From Chloroflexota bacterium (lineage in GTDB: Bacteria; Chloroflexota; Anaerolineae; UBA3071), in assembly GCA_014383605.1 (NCBI GenBank), contig JACNHM010000290.1:1-6286 (forward strand): 6,286 bases of DNA. The letters are read 5' to 3'. Made by a program: the position numbers and the translations under genes. The notes below the pieces were generated by a model that had not been told where the DNA came from, made no database searches, and was given only the letters and a program-made list of their open reading frames with translations. Of the stretch, positions 6,081 to 6,286 are shown one piece after another; the first letter of the stretch is position 1, and every line of letters begins with the position of its first letter.

Positions 6081-6286
6081 TCACCTCTGGCTGTAGAGTT
6101 CGTCTAGCCCTTCATACGACAAGCGCTTCTGCACGATACCCCGCAATCTCTGCGATAAAGACTTGGGTCTAATGAGAATGCCATAGTTCTTGACAACAGC
6201 CTCTATCGGTTCATCAAGCCAGACATCCGGCAACATAGCTTGGTCCAGGGAAATCCGGCCATCCTCGATTCTCAGCGGAATAACCT
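6081..6286 (-). CDS. Small antitoxin-like protein, N terminus outside the window
   Basis: The last 67 residues are visible and end at a TGA (6083-6081). They include IPLRIEDGRISLDQAMLP, WLDEPIEAVV, a short strand YGILIRPKSLSQRLRG and a charged end LSYEGLDELYSQR. A short beta-rich head with 'I-xxGR-x-L...LP' and 'EA-V...GI-IRPKSL-xR-RG' is a pattern I associate with AbrB/SpoVT- or AF2212-like antitoxins found before PIN genes. The complete protein is probably only slightly longer than the visible part. It is first in the visible operon and only 4 bases separate it from the next ATG. A DNA-binding autoregulatory role would be expected if the family call is right. The operon promoter lies beyond the right edge. 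Confidence 0.62.
   Translation of the reverse strand, partial: VIPLRIEDGRISLDQAMLPDVWLDEPIEAVVKNYGILIRPKSLSQRLRGIVQKRLSYEGLDELYSQR

Overview
The window looks like a piece of a high-GC bacterial chromosome, most likely Chloroflexota (Anaerolineae/Caldilinea-like). The main evidence is a lipoprotein with a long Pro/Thr stalk preceded by a TVDAAV...TLTAAAQT segment and followed by repeated IQFAPG...GQLPATQDY beta domains, a style I associate with that phylum. A LysM protein and a PIN/nucleotidyltransferase cassette also fit. The assignment is inferred from protein style only; no rRNA or other marker gene is present.

Layout. (1) Positions 2-106 hold the last codons of a plus-strand gene cut by the window edge. 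(2) 120-2347 is a two-gene plus-strand unit: a DUF1841-like helical protein and a SWIM zinc-finger protein, joined by a 4-nt TTGA stop/start overlap with a strong ribosome binding site inside the first gene. (3) 2440-3714 encodes an exported lipoprotein with a Pro/Thr-rich stalk and three tandem beta domains of about 100 residues. (4) 3807-4547 encodes a secreted LysM protein with a C-terminal domain carrying a calcium-loop-like DxNxDG motif; a 17-bp palindrome lies in the gap upstream. (5) A perfect 13-bp GC-rich hairpin at 4570-4606 ends the plus-strand block, between convergent genes. (6) 4652-6286 is a compact minus-strand operon, read right to left: the C-terminal part of a small antitoxin-like protein, a 77-residue unknown protein, a PIN-domain protein and a nucleotidyltransferase-fold protein. 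These genes overlap or lie within a few bases of each other.

How the genes may work together. The DUF1841/SWIM pair is probably translated in a fixed ratio and may act together, but the function is unknown. The two exported proteins are neighbours with separate ribosome binding sites and probably act at the cell surface. The minus-strand cassette resembles a toxin-antitoxin locus (PIN RNase with small upstream partners) extended by a coupled nucleotidyltransferase-like gene. Its promoter-proximal end is visibly lower in GC (about 47-50% in sampled 60-base lines) than the plus-strand genes (about 70% in sampled lines), consistent with separate acquisition. The cassette is the most interesting part of the window, particularly because the nucleotidyltransferase has Gly where the second Asp of the DxD motif is expected. 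No rRNA, tRNA, CRISPR array or insertion sequence was recognised, and there is no gene-free stretch longer than about 105 bases.
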